Assembly: GCF_000383915.1 (NCBI RefSeq)
Contig: NZ_KB912942.1
Span: forward strand, 6,258,564-6,322,563
DNA: 64,000 nucleotides
Source of the DNA: Amycolatopsis benzoatilytica AK 16/65
Lineage (GTDB): Bacteria > Actinomycetota > Actinomycetes > Mycobacteriales > Pseudonocardiaceae
Direction of reading: 5' to 3'
Part shown: piece after piece, positions 27,707 through 37,007 of the stretch
How positions within the stretch are numbered: the first letter of the stretch is position 1
How the letters are laid out: every line of letters starts with the position of its first letter
Program-made: the position numbers and the translations under genes
The notes under the pieces: generated by a model
What the model was told of the DNA's origin: nothing
Seen by the model: only the letters and a program-made list of their open reading frames with translations
Databases searched by the model: none

Positions 27707-27790
27707 CGCTGCTTACCTCCCGGGTACGTCGAAGAGCCCCCTCTGACGAAGGTAGTCGTTGGAAGCGCGATCCGGCTGGCGGACCCCCGC

Positions 27791-28783
27791 TCAGCTCACC
27801 CCGGCGTAGGAATGCAACCCAGCCGTCACCAGGTTGACGAAGAACAAGTTGAAGATGGTCACCGCGAACCCGACGATGTTGATCACCGCCGCACGCGTGC
27901 CACGCCAGCCCGCGGTAGCACGGGAGTGCAAGTACGCCGCGTAAACCACCCAGGCGATGAAGGCGACCGTCTCCTTCGGGTCCCAGCCCCAGAACCGGCC
28001 CCACGCCGCTTCGGCCCACACCGCGCCGCACAGCACGCCGAAGGTGAAGACCGGGAACGCGACGATGGTGGCGCGGTAGGCGATCCGGTCGAGCACGTCC
28101 GCGGCGGGCAGCTTCGGCCCGAAGCCGGCGAACTTCGCCGGGTTGCGGTCGTGCGCGGTGCGGAACAGGTACAGCACGCTCGCCACGCCCGGCACCAGGA
28201 ACACGCCGGACCCGACGATCGCCGCCGAAACGTGGATGACCAGCCAGTACGACTGCAGCGCGGGCACCACCGGCGCGGCCACCGTGTAGAGCATCGTGCC
28301 GTTGATGAACATCAGGATCACGACCGGCAGCAGCAGGAAGCCGGTGAGGTGGCGGACCGGGAACTTCTTCATCACGACAAGCCAGGCGACGACGGTGATG
28401 AAGGTGACCGCCATGCCGTACTCGTACATGTTGCCCCACGGCGCGCGGTGCACCGCGAGTCCGCGCAGCACGATCGCGGACAGCTGCAGCAGCGCGCCCA
28501 GCACGAGCAGCGCCGCGCCCATCCGGCCGATCCGCTCGGCACGGCCGACCGAACGCGGTGCTTCCGGCGCGGCCGGCGCGTCGCCGTCCTCGAGCGCGGA
28601 GTCGTCGGACTCCGGCCCACCGGCGCCGACCAGCACGCGCTGCTTGCTGCGCTCGGCGGCAATCCGGCCCTTCGCTCCGAACGCCTGCTCGAAGAGGGTG
28701 AACAGCAGCGCCAGCACGTAAATCGCCACTGTCGTCGTGTACAGCAGGTCGCTGTACTGCGAGAGAGTCTCGTTGATCTCCAT
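27791..28783 (-). CDS. ccsB: Cytochrome c biogenesis protein CcsB (ResC)
   Basis: This haem-handling membrane subunit of the system II cytochrome c synthase has 330 aa and about eight helices. The haem-binding WWD-type motif WGRFWGWDPKET is at residues 261-272. Nearby His residues (H184 in LVIHVSAA, H286 in AYLHSRAT) fit the external haem ligands. It starts 3 nt after the resB stop, so it forms one unit with resB and ccdA. It exports haem and helps ligate it to CxxCH proteins outside the membrane. Confidence 0.93.
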   Translation of the reverse strand: MEINETLSQYSDLLYTTTVAIYVLALLFTLFEQAFGAKGRIAAERSKQRVLVGAGGPESDDSALEDGDAPAAPEAPRSVGRAERIGRMGAALLVLGALLQLSAIVLRGLAVHRAPWGNMYEYGMAVTFITVVAWLVVMKKFPVRHLTGFLLLPVVILMFINGTMLYTVAAPVVPALQSYWLVIHVSAAIVGSGVFLVPGVASVLYLFRTAHDRNPAKFAGFGPKLPAADVLDRIAYRATIVAFPVFTFGVLCGAVWAEAAWGRFWGWDPKETVAFIAWVVYAAYLHSRATAGWRGTRAAVINIVGFAVTIFNLFFVNLVTAGLHSYAGVS

Positions 28784-28786
28784 GCT

Positions 28787-30394
28787 TCAGCTGCCCTTTC
28801 GGCCCGTGACCAGCCGTTCGCTGATCCGCTGGAACTCCTCGCCGTAACCGGCTTGATCAGTGCGCGCGAGCCCCGCGACCTCGATCACGGTACTCGTCTC
28901 GTCGTCCTTGCCCGGCCGCACCCGCACCCACACCCGACGCCGCTTGACCAGCAACGACGCTCCCAGCCCAGCCAGCATGACGATGGCGAAGCCGAGCACG
29001 TAGCCCTGTGTCGGGTCGTGCGAGACCTGCAGGTTGACCCACTTGTTGACGCCGTCGAAGCGGACCTTGGTGCCGTCGTCGAGCGTCAGCTCCTGGCCGA
29101 CCGCGAGGTTCTTGCGCGCGACCCGTTTGAGCCGGCCGTCCTGCACCCGGGACTGGTCCACCGAGAAGACCGACTGGCCGCGGCCCGCGTCGAGCCCGAG
29201 GTCGCCGCGCAGCACGTCGATCGCGACCATCGGGTCCTTCAGCTCCGGCCCGGTCGAGGTGAGCACGCCGCCGTGGATGAACGACGACGGCGCGAACAGA
29301 CCGGTGATCGCGAGCTGCTTGGTGCGCCGCTGCGCCTCGTCGGTGATGCCCGGCTGGTCGAACTTCGTCGCGCCCTCGGACAGCATGGTGGCCTGGTCGC
29401 TGAACATCCACTGGGTGTTCTGGGTGCGCTTCTCGCCGTTCGGGAAGGTCACCGTGAACTGCGGCGAGTAGCCGTTGCCGAGCAGGTAGACCCGGTCGCC
29501 GACGGTCCGCAGCGGCTCGTTGACCTCGAGGTCGTAGGGCTGCCAGGTACCGGTCTGCAGGTTCTCGCCGGACTGGAACTGGATGTGCGAGTGGTAGTAG
29601 TCCGCCTGGCCGGAGGGGGTGTAGCGGGCGGTGAAGTCGTTGACCTTCACGCAGAACGGGTCGAGGTCGGTGCCGTCGACGCGCAGGCCGGCCTGGAACG
29701 AGTCGTAGTTGTAGATGCCCGAGTTGCAGAACTGGCCGCCGTTGGCCTGCACGATGACCTGGCCCTCGTAGCTGTACAGCTTGCCGAGGGCGAAGAAGAC
29801 GATCAGGCCGAGCATCCCGAAGTGGAAGAGCAGGTTGCCGGTCTCGCGCAGGTAGCCGCGTTCGGCCGAGACGCTGAACCCGCCGCCGTCTTCCTCGCGC
29901 TCGATCCGCCGCCAGCCGGACAGCTGCTTGCGCACGTCGTCGCGGATGGTTTCCGGGGTGCGCGCGGTGCGTGCGATCCGGTGGTGCGGCATCCGCGAGA
30001 GGTTGCGCGGCGTCAGCACCGGCTTGGCCCGCATCTGCTTGAAGTACTCGAAGCTGCGCGGCGTGAGGCAGCCGATCAGCGAGATCATCAGCAGGAGGTA
30101 GATCGCCGAGAACCAGACGCTGGAGTAGACGTCGTAGAACTCCAGCTTGTCGAGCAGGGTGCCCCACCAGCCGTGCGCGCTGATGTAGGCGTCGACCTTC
30201 GGCGCGTTCAGCCGGCGCTGCGGGAGAAGAGCGCCGGGCAGCGCGGCGAGCGCCAGCAGGAACAACAGCACCAGCGCGGTGCGCATGGACGTGAGGCCGC
30301 GCCAGGTGTTGCGCAGGAAGGCAACGACTTGCTGGACGGCCGACGGCCGGTAGGGCTGCTTCGGGTTCTTGGGCGGCGCTTCGGTGGTGGTCAC
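28787..30394 (-). CDS. resB: Cytochrome c biogenesis protein ResB
   Basis: This partner of CcsB in the system II haem lyase has 535 aa. Three N-terminal helices (first near LVLLFLLALAALPGALLPQR), a large extracytoplasmic domain and a last helix near the C-terminus (VLGFAIVMLAGLGASLLVKR) give the expected topology. LLFHFGMLGLIVFFALGKLY is the conserved third-helix region with its His. The start overlaps the ccdA stop by 4 nt. Confidence 0.93.
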   Translation of the reverse strand: MTTTEAPPKNPKQPYRPSAVQQVVAFLRNTWRGLTSMRTALVLLFLLALAALPGALLPQRRLNAPKVDAYISAHGWWGTLLDKLEFYDVYSSVWFSAIYLLLMISLIGCLTPRSFEYFKQMRAKPVLTPRNLSRMPHHRIARTARTPETIRDDVRKQLSGWRRIEREEDGGGFSVSAERGYLRETGNLLFHFGMLGLIVFFALGKLYSYEGQVIVQANGGQFCNSGIYNYDSFQAGLRVDGTDLDPFCVKVNDFTARYTPSGQADYYHSHIQFQSGENLQTGTWQPYDLEVNEPLRTVGDRVYLLGNGYSPQFTVTFPNGEKRTQNTQWMFSDQATMLSEGATKFDQPGITDEAQRRTKQLAITGLFAPSSFIHGGVLTSTGPELKDPMVAIDVLRGDLGLDAGRGQSVFSVDQSRVQDGRLKRVARKNLAVGQELTLDDGTKVRFDGVNKWVNLQVSHDPTQGYVLGFAIVMLAGLGASLLVKRRRVWVRVRPGKDDETSTVIEVAGLARTDQAGYGEEFQRISERLVTGRKGS

Positions 30395-31164
30395 AACGGC
30401 AGCTCGAGATCAGAGGCGACGGAGTTGCGAAGCCAGCCCATGACGTCTCCCCACAGCCCGGTGACCAGCAGAATCCCGACCACCATCAACAACGCTCCGC
30501 CGAAGATCTGCACCCGGCGGCCGTTGCGGCGCAGCCAGTCGGTGGCCCGGACCGCCCAGCGCGCGCCGAGCGCGATCAGCAGGAACGGCAGACCGAGCCC
30601 GAGGCAGTAGACGGCCACCAGCAGGTACCCGCGCGCCGCCGCCCCGCCGGTAGCGCTGGCCAGGCTCGTGACGGCGGAGAGCGTCGGGCCGATGCAAGGA
30701 GTCCAGCCGAGGCCGAACACCGCCCCGAGCACCGGCGCACCCCAGAGACCGCCGCCCGGCACGCGGTGCGACCGGACCTCGCGCTGCAGGCCCGGGATCC
30801 AGCCGAGGAAGACCAGCGCCATCAGGATGGTGAGAACGCCGCCGATGCGCTGCAGGAGGTCTTGGTTGATCAGGAGGGTGTTCGCAAGCCAGACGAGCGT
30901 GCCCATGGTCGCGACGAAAACGACGGTGAACCCGAGCACGAAGAGACCGGCCGCGCCGACGACGGCGTAGCGGCCCTTTTTTCGCTCCTCGCCGTCGCGA
31001 ACGGCTGGAGCGTCGGCACCGACGAGCGCCGCGAGGTACGCGAGGTAGCCCGGGACGAGCGGCACCACGCACGGCGAAGCGAACGAGATGGCCCCGGCCA
31101 CCAGCGCAACCCCCGCGGCGAGCAGCAGCGGTCCGGAGATCGCCAGCTCGGACACGGAGTTCAC
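30391..31164 (-). CDS. ccdA: Thiol-disulfide transporter CcdA
   Basis: This 257-aa integral membrane protein has about six helices. It moves reducing power across the membrane to keep apocytochrome c thiols reduced. The two conserved cysteines are in SFASPCVVPLVPGYLA and LGWTPCIGPTLSAVTS, the DsbD-type pairs. It lies between resA and resB in the cytochrome c maturation operon. A 3'-end palindrome sits in the 222-bp gap that separates it from resA. Confidence 0.93.
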   Translation of the reverse strand: MNSVSELAISGPLLLAAGVALVAGAISFASPCVVPLVPGYLAYLAALVGADAPAVRDGEERKKGRYAVVGAAGLFVLGFTVVFVATMGTLVWLANTLLINQDLLQRIGGVLTILMALVFLGWIPGLQREVRSHRVPGGGLWGAPVLGAVFGLGWTPCIGPTLSAVTSLASATGGAAARGYLLVAVYCLGLGLPFLLIALGARWAVRATDWLRRNGRRVQIFGGALLMVVGILLVTGLWGDVMGWLRNSVASDLELPL

Positions 31165-31280
31165 GCACTTGAGAGTAGGCAGTGAGCTTCGGGTAAGGCG
31201 GGCGGGGCCTGCTCACAGGACCTACGCCACAGCGGGGCTGGGACCTAGGTCCCGCTCGGGCCGCACTCCCCCGGCGGTGT

Positions 31281-31331
31281 CCGTGAAGGGCCCCTTGAGG
31301 GACTTGGATTCCCGGAAGGGCCCCTTGACGG
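31281..31331. repeat. 3'-end palindrome family, copy 5
   Basis: This 51-bp inverted repeat is inside the minus-strand resA-ccdA gap, 56 nt beyond the resA stop. One arm has CCTTGACGG in place of CCTTCACGG. An extra partial arm (GACTTAGATTCC) follows it. Its position inside an operon suggests it modulates rather than ends transcription. Confidence 0.9.
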
Positions 31332-31386
31332 ACTTAGATTCCGAGACACTGCCGAACCGGGCGACCACGACCGTCGGCGATGCCGG

Positions 31387-31965
31387 TCACTTCTCCGCGG
31401 CAAGACCCCGCACTACCGGCACCAGGTCCGCCGCCAGCACCTGCCGCAAAAACACCGCCGCCACCCGATGTTCCTTGTCCAGGACGATCGTCGACGGAAT
31501 GATGTTCCGCGGGTACCCGGACAACTGCAGCAACACCCGTCCGGAGGGGTCCCAGATCGACGGATACGTCAGCCCGCGGTCCCGCACGAAATCCTGCGCC
31601 ACGTCCCGGGCCGGATCCCGCACGTCCAGCCCCAGCACCTGCGCCCCCAGCGGCGCGATCTCCTTGCTGGCCTTCTCCAGCTCCGGCGCCTCCGCGCGGC
31701 ACGGTCCGCACCACTGCCCCCACAGATTGATCACCAGCGCCTTGCCGGGGAAATCCGCCAGGGAAAGCTGCTTTCCTTCCTGCATCAGATCGTCACCGGC
31801 CAGCACGGGCGCCTTCTGCCGTTGCGCCACCGGGTACGAGATATCCACCTTGCCGCCCGGCGAAACGAACGAGAACGTCCCGCCGGAGACCACCGCGTCC
31901 TTGCCGGTCGAGCAGCCGGCCACCCCGAGCGCGGCGGCTAACAACACGAAAAGCAGTCGCTTCAT
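31387..31965 (-). CDS. resA: TlpA/ResA-family thiol-disulfide lipoprotein
   Basis: This thioredoxin-fold reductase of 192 aa is anchored outside the membrane. It has a lipobox, LGVAGC, with the lipid-bearing Cys at about residue 18, and the active site WGQWCGPCRAEAPELE. It should receive electrons from CcdA and reduce apocytochrome c. It starts at ATG 31965, overlapping the previous gene by 4 nt. Its position before ccdA-resB-ccsB matches the M. tuberculosis Rv0526-Rv0529 order as I recall it. Confidence 0.9.
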   Translation of the reverse strand: MKRLLFVLLAAALGVAGCSTGKDAVVSGGTFSFVSPGGKVDISYPVAQRQKAPVLAGDDLMQEGKQLSLADFPGKALVINLWGQWCGPCRAEAPELEKASKEIAPLGAQVLGLDVRDPARDVAQDFVRDRGLTYPSIWDPSGRVLLQLSGYPRNIIPSTIVLDKEHRVAAVFLRQVLAADLVPVVRGLAAEK

Positions 31966-32588
31966 GCCCCGGTCACCTTGGGGTCCGTGGTGCCGGCCGG
32001 CTCGCTGTAGACGATCCCCAGCAGCTCCTCGCCGTCGAACACCAGGCTGGTCAGCGAGGCCAGCGAGCACTGCCGCTGCCGCGGGTCGTGCCACAGCCGC
32101 TTCGCCTCCAGGAACCGGCGGAGCGTCCAGATCGGCAGCTGATGCGAGACGCACAACGCCTCGCGTCCCTCCGCCTTCACCCGTGCCCGATGCACCGCTC
32201 CGAGCATCCGGTGCGCGATCTCCACGTAGGGCTCGCCCCACGACGGCTTGAACGGGTTCACCAGGTGCGGCCAGGCGCGAGGCTGCCGCAGCGCCCCGTC
32301 GCCGACCGCCACTCGCTGGCCCTCGAAGACGTTCGCCGCCTCGATCAGGCCGTTGTCGGTGGCGATGTCGAGCCGGTGCGCGCCAGCGATCGGCGCAGCC
32401 GTCTCCTGCGCCCGCTGCAACGGCGACGCGACGACGTAAGCCAGGTCATGCCCGGCCACTGCTTCCGCGACGGTGAGCGCCTGTCGCTGTCCTCGCTCGG
32501 ACAAGTGGAAGTTCGGCAACCGCCCGTAGAGAATCTTCTCCGGGTTGTGCACCTCGCCATGCCGGAGCATGTGCACCACAGTCGTCAC
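31962..32588 (-). CDS. Histidine phosphatase family protein (phosphoglycerate mutase-like)
   Basis: This 208-aa member of the branch-1 histidine phosphatases has the catalytic [10 protein letters not shown] with the phosphorylated His at about residue 10. The second catalytic His is in [11 protein letters not shown]. Substrate is unknown; it is too short and divergent for a housekeeping phosphoglycerate mutase. It overlaps hemL and resA by 4 nt each, linking haem synthesis to cytochrome c maturation. Confidence 0.87.
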   Translation of the reverse strand: MTTVVHMLRHGEVHNPEKILYGRLPNFHLSERGQRQALTVAEAVAGHDLAYVVASPLQRAQETAAPIAGAHRLDIATDNGLIEAANVFEGQRVAVGDGALRQPRAWPHLVNPFKPSWGEPYVEIAHRMLGAVHRARVKAEGREALCVSHQLPIWTLRRFLEAKRLWHDPRQRQCSLASLTSLVFDGEELLGIVYSEPAGTTDPKVTGA

Positions 32589-33889
32589 GGCTTGACCGCC
32601 TCAGCGGCCGCGCGCGCCGCAGCCGGCAACGCTGCTTCGATGATCCCGAACGCTTCTTCGTCCATCGCCGCGTTCACGAACCACGCCTCGTACGCGCTCG
32701 GCGGCGGGTACACGCCCGCTTCGAGCAGTGCGTGGAAAAAGGCCGGGAAGCGCCAGGTCTCAGTGGCCTGCGCGTCGGCGTAGTTGCGTACCGGCTTGTC
32801 GGTGAAGAAGACGCTCACCAGGTTGCCCGCGAACTGCACAGTGTGCGTGACACCGGCCTCCGTGAGTGCCTTGTCGAACAGCGCACCGAGCCGCTTCGCG
32901 TTGGCGTCGAGCTTCGCGTACACAGCGTCGTCGGCTTCACGCAGCGCGGTGAGGCCCGCGGCGACCGCGACTGGGTTGCCGGACAGCGTGCCCGCCTGGT
33001 AGACCGGGCCGCCGGGCGCGAGCTTCGCCATGATGTCCGCGCGACCCCCGAACGCCGCGGCGGGCAGCCCGCCGGACATCACCTTGCCGAACGTGTAGAG
33101 GTCTCCCGCGACGCCTTCGAGGCCGAACCAGCCGGCCCGCGAAACGCGGAAGCCGGTCATCACTTCGTCCATGATGAGCAGCGCGCCGTTTTCGTGCGCG
33201 ATGTCACGTAGCCCGGCGTTGAAACCGGGGTCCGGCGGCACCGCGCCCATGTTTCCGGCGGCCGCTTCGGTGATCACCGCGGCGATGGTGTCTTTGTTCT
33301 CCGCGAACGACTTCCGGACCGCGTCCAGGTCGTTGTACGGCAGCACAATCGTGTCCGCCGCCTGCGCGCCGGTGACGCCCGGCGAGGTCGGCAGGCCGAG
33401 CGTCGCGACGCCGGAGCCGGCTTCGGCCAGCAGTGCGTCGACGTGGCCGTGGTAGCAACCGGCGAACTTCACGATCTTGGCCCGGCCGGTGAACCCGCGA
33501 GCCAGCCGGATGGCGCTCATCGTGGCTTCGGTGCCCGAGTTGACCAGCCGGACCTGCTCGACCGGGCCGACCCGGCCGATCAGCTCCTCGGCCAGCTCGA
33601 CCTCGCCGATCGTCGGCGTGCCGAAGGAGAGCCCGTTCTCCGCGGCCGCACGGGCGGCGGCCACCACCTTCGGGTGCGCGTGCCCGAGGATCATCGGACC
33701 CCACGAGGAGACGAGGTCGACGTAGCGGTTGCCGTCGGCGTCCCAGAGGTACGGGCCCTCGCCGCGGACCATGAACCGCGGCGTTCCGCCGACCGAGTTG
33801 AAGGCGCGCACCGGCGAGTTCACCCCGCCCGGAACGGCCGCCTTGGCGCGTGCGAACCATGCTTTGGACTGCTCGGTGCCAGTGTTCAC
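32585..33889 (-). CDS. hemL: Glutamate-1-semialdehyde 2,1-aminomutase
   Basis: This PLP enzyme of 434 aa moves the amino group of glutamate-1-semialdehyde to make 5-aminolevulinate, the second step of the C5 haem route. The PLP lysine is K269 in [29 protein letters not shown] binds the cofactor phosphate. I use GTG 33889 ([12 protein letters not shown]); the open frame upstream has no similarity. It partners hemA and hemB elsewhere in the window and heads the operon that continues into resA and ccdA. Confidence 0.95.
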   Translation of the reverse strand: MNTGTEQSKAWFARAKAAVPGGVNSPVRAFNSVGGTPRFMVRGEGPYLWDADGNRYVDLVSSWGPMILGHAHPKVVAAARAAAENGLSFGTPTIGEVELAEELIGRVGPVEQVRLVNSGTEATMSAIRLARGFTGRAKIVKFAGCYHGHVDALLAEAGSGVATLGLPTSPGVTGAQAADTIVLPYNDLDAVRKSFAENKDTIAAVITEAAAGNMGAVPPDPGFNAGLRDIAHENGALLIMDEVMTGFRVSRAGWFGLEGVAGDLYTFGKVMSGGLPAAAFGGRADIMAKLAPGGPVYQAGTLSGNPVAVAAGLTALREADDAVYAKLDANAKRLGALFDKALTEAGVTHTVQFAGNLVSVFFTDKPVRNYADAQATETWRFPAFFHALLEAGVYPPPSAYEAWFVNAAMDEEAFGIIEAALPAAARAAAEAVKP

Positions 33890-33994
33890 CAGCCCAGTCT
33901 TGCAAATCCTCCGTTTGCCCGCCGTTGCCACCCGGCACCGACGCTCGGGCGCTTCTAGGATGGACCGCGCATGGACGCGCTATCTGGAGGAGAA

Positions 33995-34480
33995 GTGACG
34001 GCGCCCACACACCGCCGCAACCCGTGGCTGATGCTCGCGGTGTTCTTTGGGCTGGTCGGCACGATCGCCGTGCTCGGCACGCTGGCGACGATGACCGCGC
34101 CGAACGCCTACGGCCGGTACCTCCTGCCGTCCTGGGCGCCGGCGCCCGAGGCGTTTGGTCCAGTGTGGATCGTGCTCTACGTCGTGCTCGCGTTCGCCGG
34201 CTGGACCTACTGGCGCACCGACGGCGAGAACCAGGGCTTCGCCGCGTACGGCATCGGCCTGCTGTTCCATCTGATGTGGGCCTCGGCGTTCTTCGCTGGC
34301 GGCTCGGCCAAGATCGCCTGCGTGGCCATCGTGCTGCTCGATTTCACCATCGTGGTCGCGATCGGCCTGTTCTACCGTCGCTCCCGCGTCGCCGCGCTGC
34401 TGCTCGTGCCGTACCTGCTCTGGATGCTCTACACGACCGCGCTGAACGTCGCGATCCTCGCGCTCAACGACGTCACTTAG
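33995..34480 (+). CDS. TspO/MBR family tryptophan-rich sensory protein
   Basis: This five-helix membrane protein of 161 aa has family features LPSWAPAPEAFGPVWIVLYV and LLVPYLLWMLYTTALNVAIL. TspO proteins bind porphyrins and have been linked to tetrapyrrole transport and oxidative stress. The location next to hemL, divergently transcribed, fits. I prefer GTG 33995, which has GGAGG just upstream; ATG 33971 in frame is weaker. Confidence 0.85.
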   Translation: MTAPTHRRNPWLMLAVFFGLVGTIAVLGTLATMTAPNAYGRYLLPSWAPAPEAFGPVWIVLYVVLAFAGWTYWRTDGENQGFAAYGIGLLFHLMWASAFFAGGSAKIACVAIVLLDFTIVVAIGLFYRRSRVAALLLVPYLLWMLYTTALNVAILALNDVT

Positions 34481-34526
34481 CAGCCGTTCCACGGCGTCAA
34501 GCCGCGCGCTGGTACGACGCGGCGTT

Positions 34527-35099
34527 TCATTTGCCGGGCTGCGCGACGATCGCCTGCGCGGCCACCGAGCCATCCGAACCGGTCCGCCCTTGCACGGTAA
34601 CCGTCTGGCCCGGCTTCAGGTCGCTGAGCTTGCCCGGCTGAGTCACGCCGACCGTGGTGCTGTCTGAAGTGGACACTGTGACTTCACTGCCCTGCAAGGT
34701 TTTCAGCGTCACCGTGTTGCCATCGACCTTCTCCACGGTGCCGATCGTGCCGCGGCCGCCGCCGGCGGTGCGCCCGCCGAACCCGCCCTGCTGCCCGTTT
34801 CCGGCACCCGCCCCGGTGCCGGCCGTCCGCGCCGCGGAAGAACCCGTACCGCTCGACGACGGCCCGAACGCGGCGTGCGTCCACGCGCCGCCGGCGAACG
34901 CCAAGGCCAGCACCAGAACCCCGGCCAGGATCAGGGTCGGCTTGCCGAACGGGCGGGAGACCTGCTTCAACTCCTCGGTGAGATCGCCCGCGACGGCGGG
35001 CTCGGCGACAACGTCCTCCGGCAGCCGCTCGATGCGCTGAGTGGACGCCGCCGGTTCCTCCGGCGGCGTCGGGATGGGTTGGGTGGTCGACGCGGACAT
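34527..35099 (-). CDS. Membrane-anchored Gly-rich protein in the MacB-like operon
   Basis: This 190-aa protein has a cytoplasmic N-terminal 52 residues, one helix (LILAGVLVLALAFAGGAW), a Ser/Gly/Gln-rich linker, and a small beta-rich C-terminal domain (GTIGTVEKVDGNTVTLKTLQ, then LKPGQTVTVQGRTGSDGSVA). That end resembles DUF5666-type beta-barrel modules. Function unknown. It is the last gene of the export operon, 7 nt after the permease stop. Confidence 0.72.
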   Translation of the reverse strand: MSASTTQPIPTPPEEPAASTQRIERLPEDVVAEPAVAGDLTEELKQVSRPFGKPTLILAGVLVLALAFAGGAWTHAAFGPSSSGTGSSAARTAGTGAGAGNGQQGGFGGRTAGGGRGTIGTVEKVDGNTVTLKTLQGSEVTVSTSDSTTVGVTQPGKLSDLKPGQTVTVQGRTGSDGSVAAQAIVAQPGK

Positions 35100-35106
35100 G
35101 ACGCTC

Positions 35107-36306
35107 CTACTCGTGCCGGAGGGCGTCGATCGGCCGCAGCCGCGAAGCCCGGTTCGCCGGGAAACTGCCGAAGAAAAGCCCGATCAGGGCGGAAACCGCG
35201 AAGGCGAGCGCGATCGACGACGGCACCACGACCGGCTGGATGCCTGCCACGCTGAACCGGCTGCCGACCACGCCGATCACCACTCCGAGCAGCCCGCCGA
35301 ACAGGCTCAGCATGGTCGCCTCGGCGAGGAACTGGCCGAGGATCGCCGAGCGCGGCGCCCCGATCGCCTTGCGGATGCCGATCTCTCGGATTCGCTCGGT
35401 GACGGTGACCAGCATGATGTTCGTGACCCCGATCCCGCCGACCAGCAGCGAGATCGCCGCCACCGCGCCGAGCAGCACGGTGAACGTCTGGATCGCCGAG
35501 GTGCGGGTCTGCAGCAGCTGCGCGGAGTTCTGGATCTGGAAGTCCGGGTTGGCGCCGGCCTGGACGCCGTGCCGGGCGTCCAGGATCGCGGTGACCTCGG
35601 TCTGCGCCAGCCCGATCGAATCGGCCGACGTCGCCTGCACGGCGATCTGGTTCAGCGCGCCGTAGCCGGCGAGCGAGTTCTGCACCGCGCTGATCGGCGC
35701 GATCGCGACGTCGTCCGCGTTCTGCAGCCCGCTGCTGCCCTTCGTCTGCAGCACCCCGATCACGGTGAACTGGATGCTGTTGAGCAGCACGTTCTTGCCG
35801 ACTGGTTCGGCGTCGCCGAAGATCGACTGCGCGGTCGTCGGGCCGAGCACCACGACCTTGCGCGCCTGCGTCACGTCTTCGGCGCTGAACAGCTGGCCGT
35901 CGGCGATCTGCCGGTTCGTGGTGGTGAAGTAGTCGGGTTCGGTGCCGACGACGCTCGACACGTCATAGGAGGTCTGGCCGTAGGTCGCAGTCGCCGTGGT
36001 GTTCACCACCGGAGAGGCCGCTTTGACGTCCGGTGCGCCGACCGGATCGACCAGCGCGTGCGCGTCCTGCACGGTGAGCGGCCGGGCAGTCGCGCTCTGT
36101 CCGCCCCGGACCGGCGACACGTTGACCACGTCGGTGCCGAGGCCCTGGATGCTCGCGGTGATCGCCGCCGACGCGCCGTTTCCGACTGCCACCAACAGGA
36201 TCACCGACGCGACTCCGATGGTGATGCCGAGCGTGGTGAGCACCGAGCGCAGCTTGTTCGATGCCAGCCCGCGCACCGCGAACCGCATGATCTCGACGAA
36301 GTTCAC
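35107..36306 (-). CDS. MacB-type ABC transporter permease
   Basis: This 399-aa protein has one N-terminal helix (VLTTLGITIGVASVILLVAV), a large extracytoplasmic MacB-PCD domain and three C-terminal helices with IREIGIRKAIGAPRSAILGQ, the FtsX coupling region. It starts at GTG 36306, overlapping the ATPase stop (GTGA). MacB-type systems work by mechanotransmission to an adaptor protein, which is encoded two genes upstream. Substrate unknown. Confidence 0.9.
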   Translation of the reverse strand: MNFVEIMRFAVRGLASNKLRSVLTTLGITIGVASVILLVAVGNGASAAITASIQGLGTDVVNVSPVRGGQSATARPLTVQDAHALVDPVGAPDVKAASPVVNTTATATYGQTSYDVSSVVGTEPDYFTTTNRQIADGQLFSAEDVTQARKVVVLGPTTAQSIFGDAEPVGKNVLLNSIQFTVIGVLQTKGSSGLQNADDVAIAPISAVQNSLAGYGALNQIAVQATSADSIGLAQTEVTAILDARHGVQAGANPDFQIQNSAQLLQTRTSAIQTFTVLLGAVAAISLLVGGIGVTNIMLVTVTERIREIGIRKAIGAPRSAILGQFLAEATMLSLFGGLLGVVIGVVGSRFSVAGIQPVVVPSSIALAFAVSALIGLFFGSFPANRASRLRPIDALRHE

Positions 36307-37007
36307 GCGACCACCCCGGTCCGCCGGGTGACCTCGTCCGAGACGATCTGCCCGTCGCTGACCCGGATGACGCGGTGCGCGTGGTGAGCCACTTCGTCCT
36401 CGTGGGTGATCACCACGACGGTGCGGCCCAGCGCGTTGAGCCGGTCGAAGACCCCGAGCACGTCGACCGTGCTGGCGTGGTCCAGGTTTCCGGTCGGTTC
36501 GTCGGCGAGCAGCAAGGCCGGTCCCCCGACGAGCGCACGCGCCACCGCGACCCGTTGCTGCTGGCCGCCGGAAAGCTCGCTCGGCAAATGCTTCGCCCGA
36601 TCGGAGAGCCCGACCATTTCCAGCGCCGCCAACGCCCGCTTCCGCCGCGCCGCTCGCTTGAGTCCGCTGTAGACCAGCGGCAGCTCCACATTGGACAGTG
36701 CACTGGTGCGCGGGACGAGGTTGAACGACTGGAAGATGAAGCCGATCTTTCGGTTGCGCAGCAGGGAGAGCTGCCGTTCGTTGAGGTCGGCCACCGGGAA
36801 TCCGTCCAGGAAGTACCGGCCCGAGGTCGGCGTGTCCAGACAGCCGAGCATGTTCAGCAGCGTCGACTTGCCGGAACCGGAAGCGCCCATGATCGCCACG
36901 TACTCGCCGGGCCATACTTGAAGATCGACCCCGCGCAGAGCGTGTACCGCGGTTTCCCCGCTGCCGTAGGTCTTGCGCAGCCCGGAGACTGCGAGCACCG
37001 GCTTCAT
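36303..37007 (-). CDS. MacB-type ABC transporter ATP-binding protein
   Basis: This 234-aa ATPase has Walker A GASGSGKSTLLN (residues about 40-51), signature LSGGQQQRVAVARAL and Walker B ALLLADEPTGNLD. The MacB/LolD-type sequence FIFQSFNLVPRTSALSNVELPL is present. It overlaps both neighbours by 4 nt, so adaptor, ATPase and permease are translationally coupled. Confidence 0.95.
   Translation of the reverse strand: MKPVLAVSGLRKTYGSGETAVHALRGVDLQVWPGEYVAIMGASGSGKSTLLNMLGCLDTPTSGRYFLDGFPVADLNERQLSLLRNRKIGFIFQSFNLVPRTSALSNVELPLVYSGLKRAARRKRALAALEMVGLSDRAKHLPSELSGGQQQRVAVARALVGGPALLLADEPTGNLDHASTVDVLGVFDRLNALGRTVVVITHEDEVAHHAHRVIRVSDGQIVSDEVTRRTGVVA

Noticed and set aside
26333..30610. Uninterrupted 1425-codon frame on the plus strand
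   Set aside because: It is antisense to the MinD-like, ccsB and resB genes, and its product is Arg/His/Gln-rich without domains. Long shadow frames are normal in GC-rich DNA. It begins inside a 3'-end palindrome.
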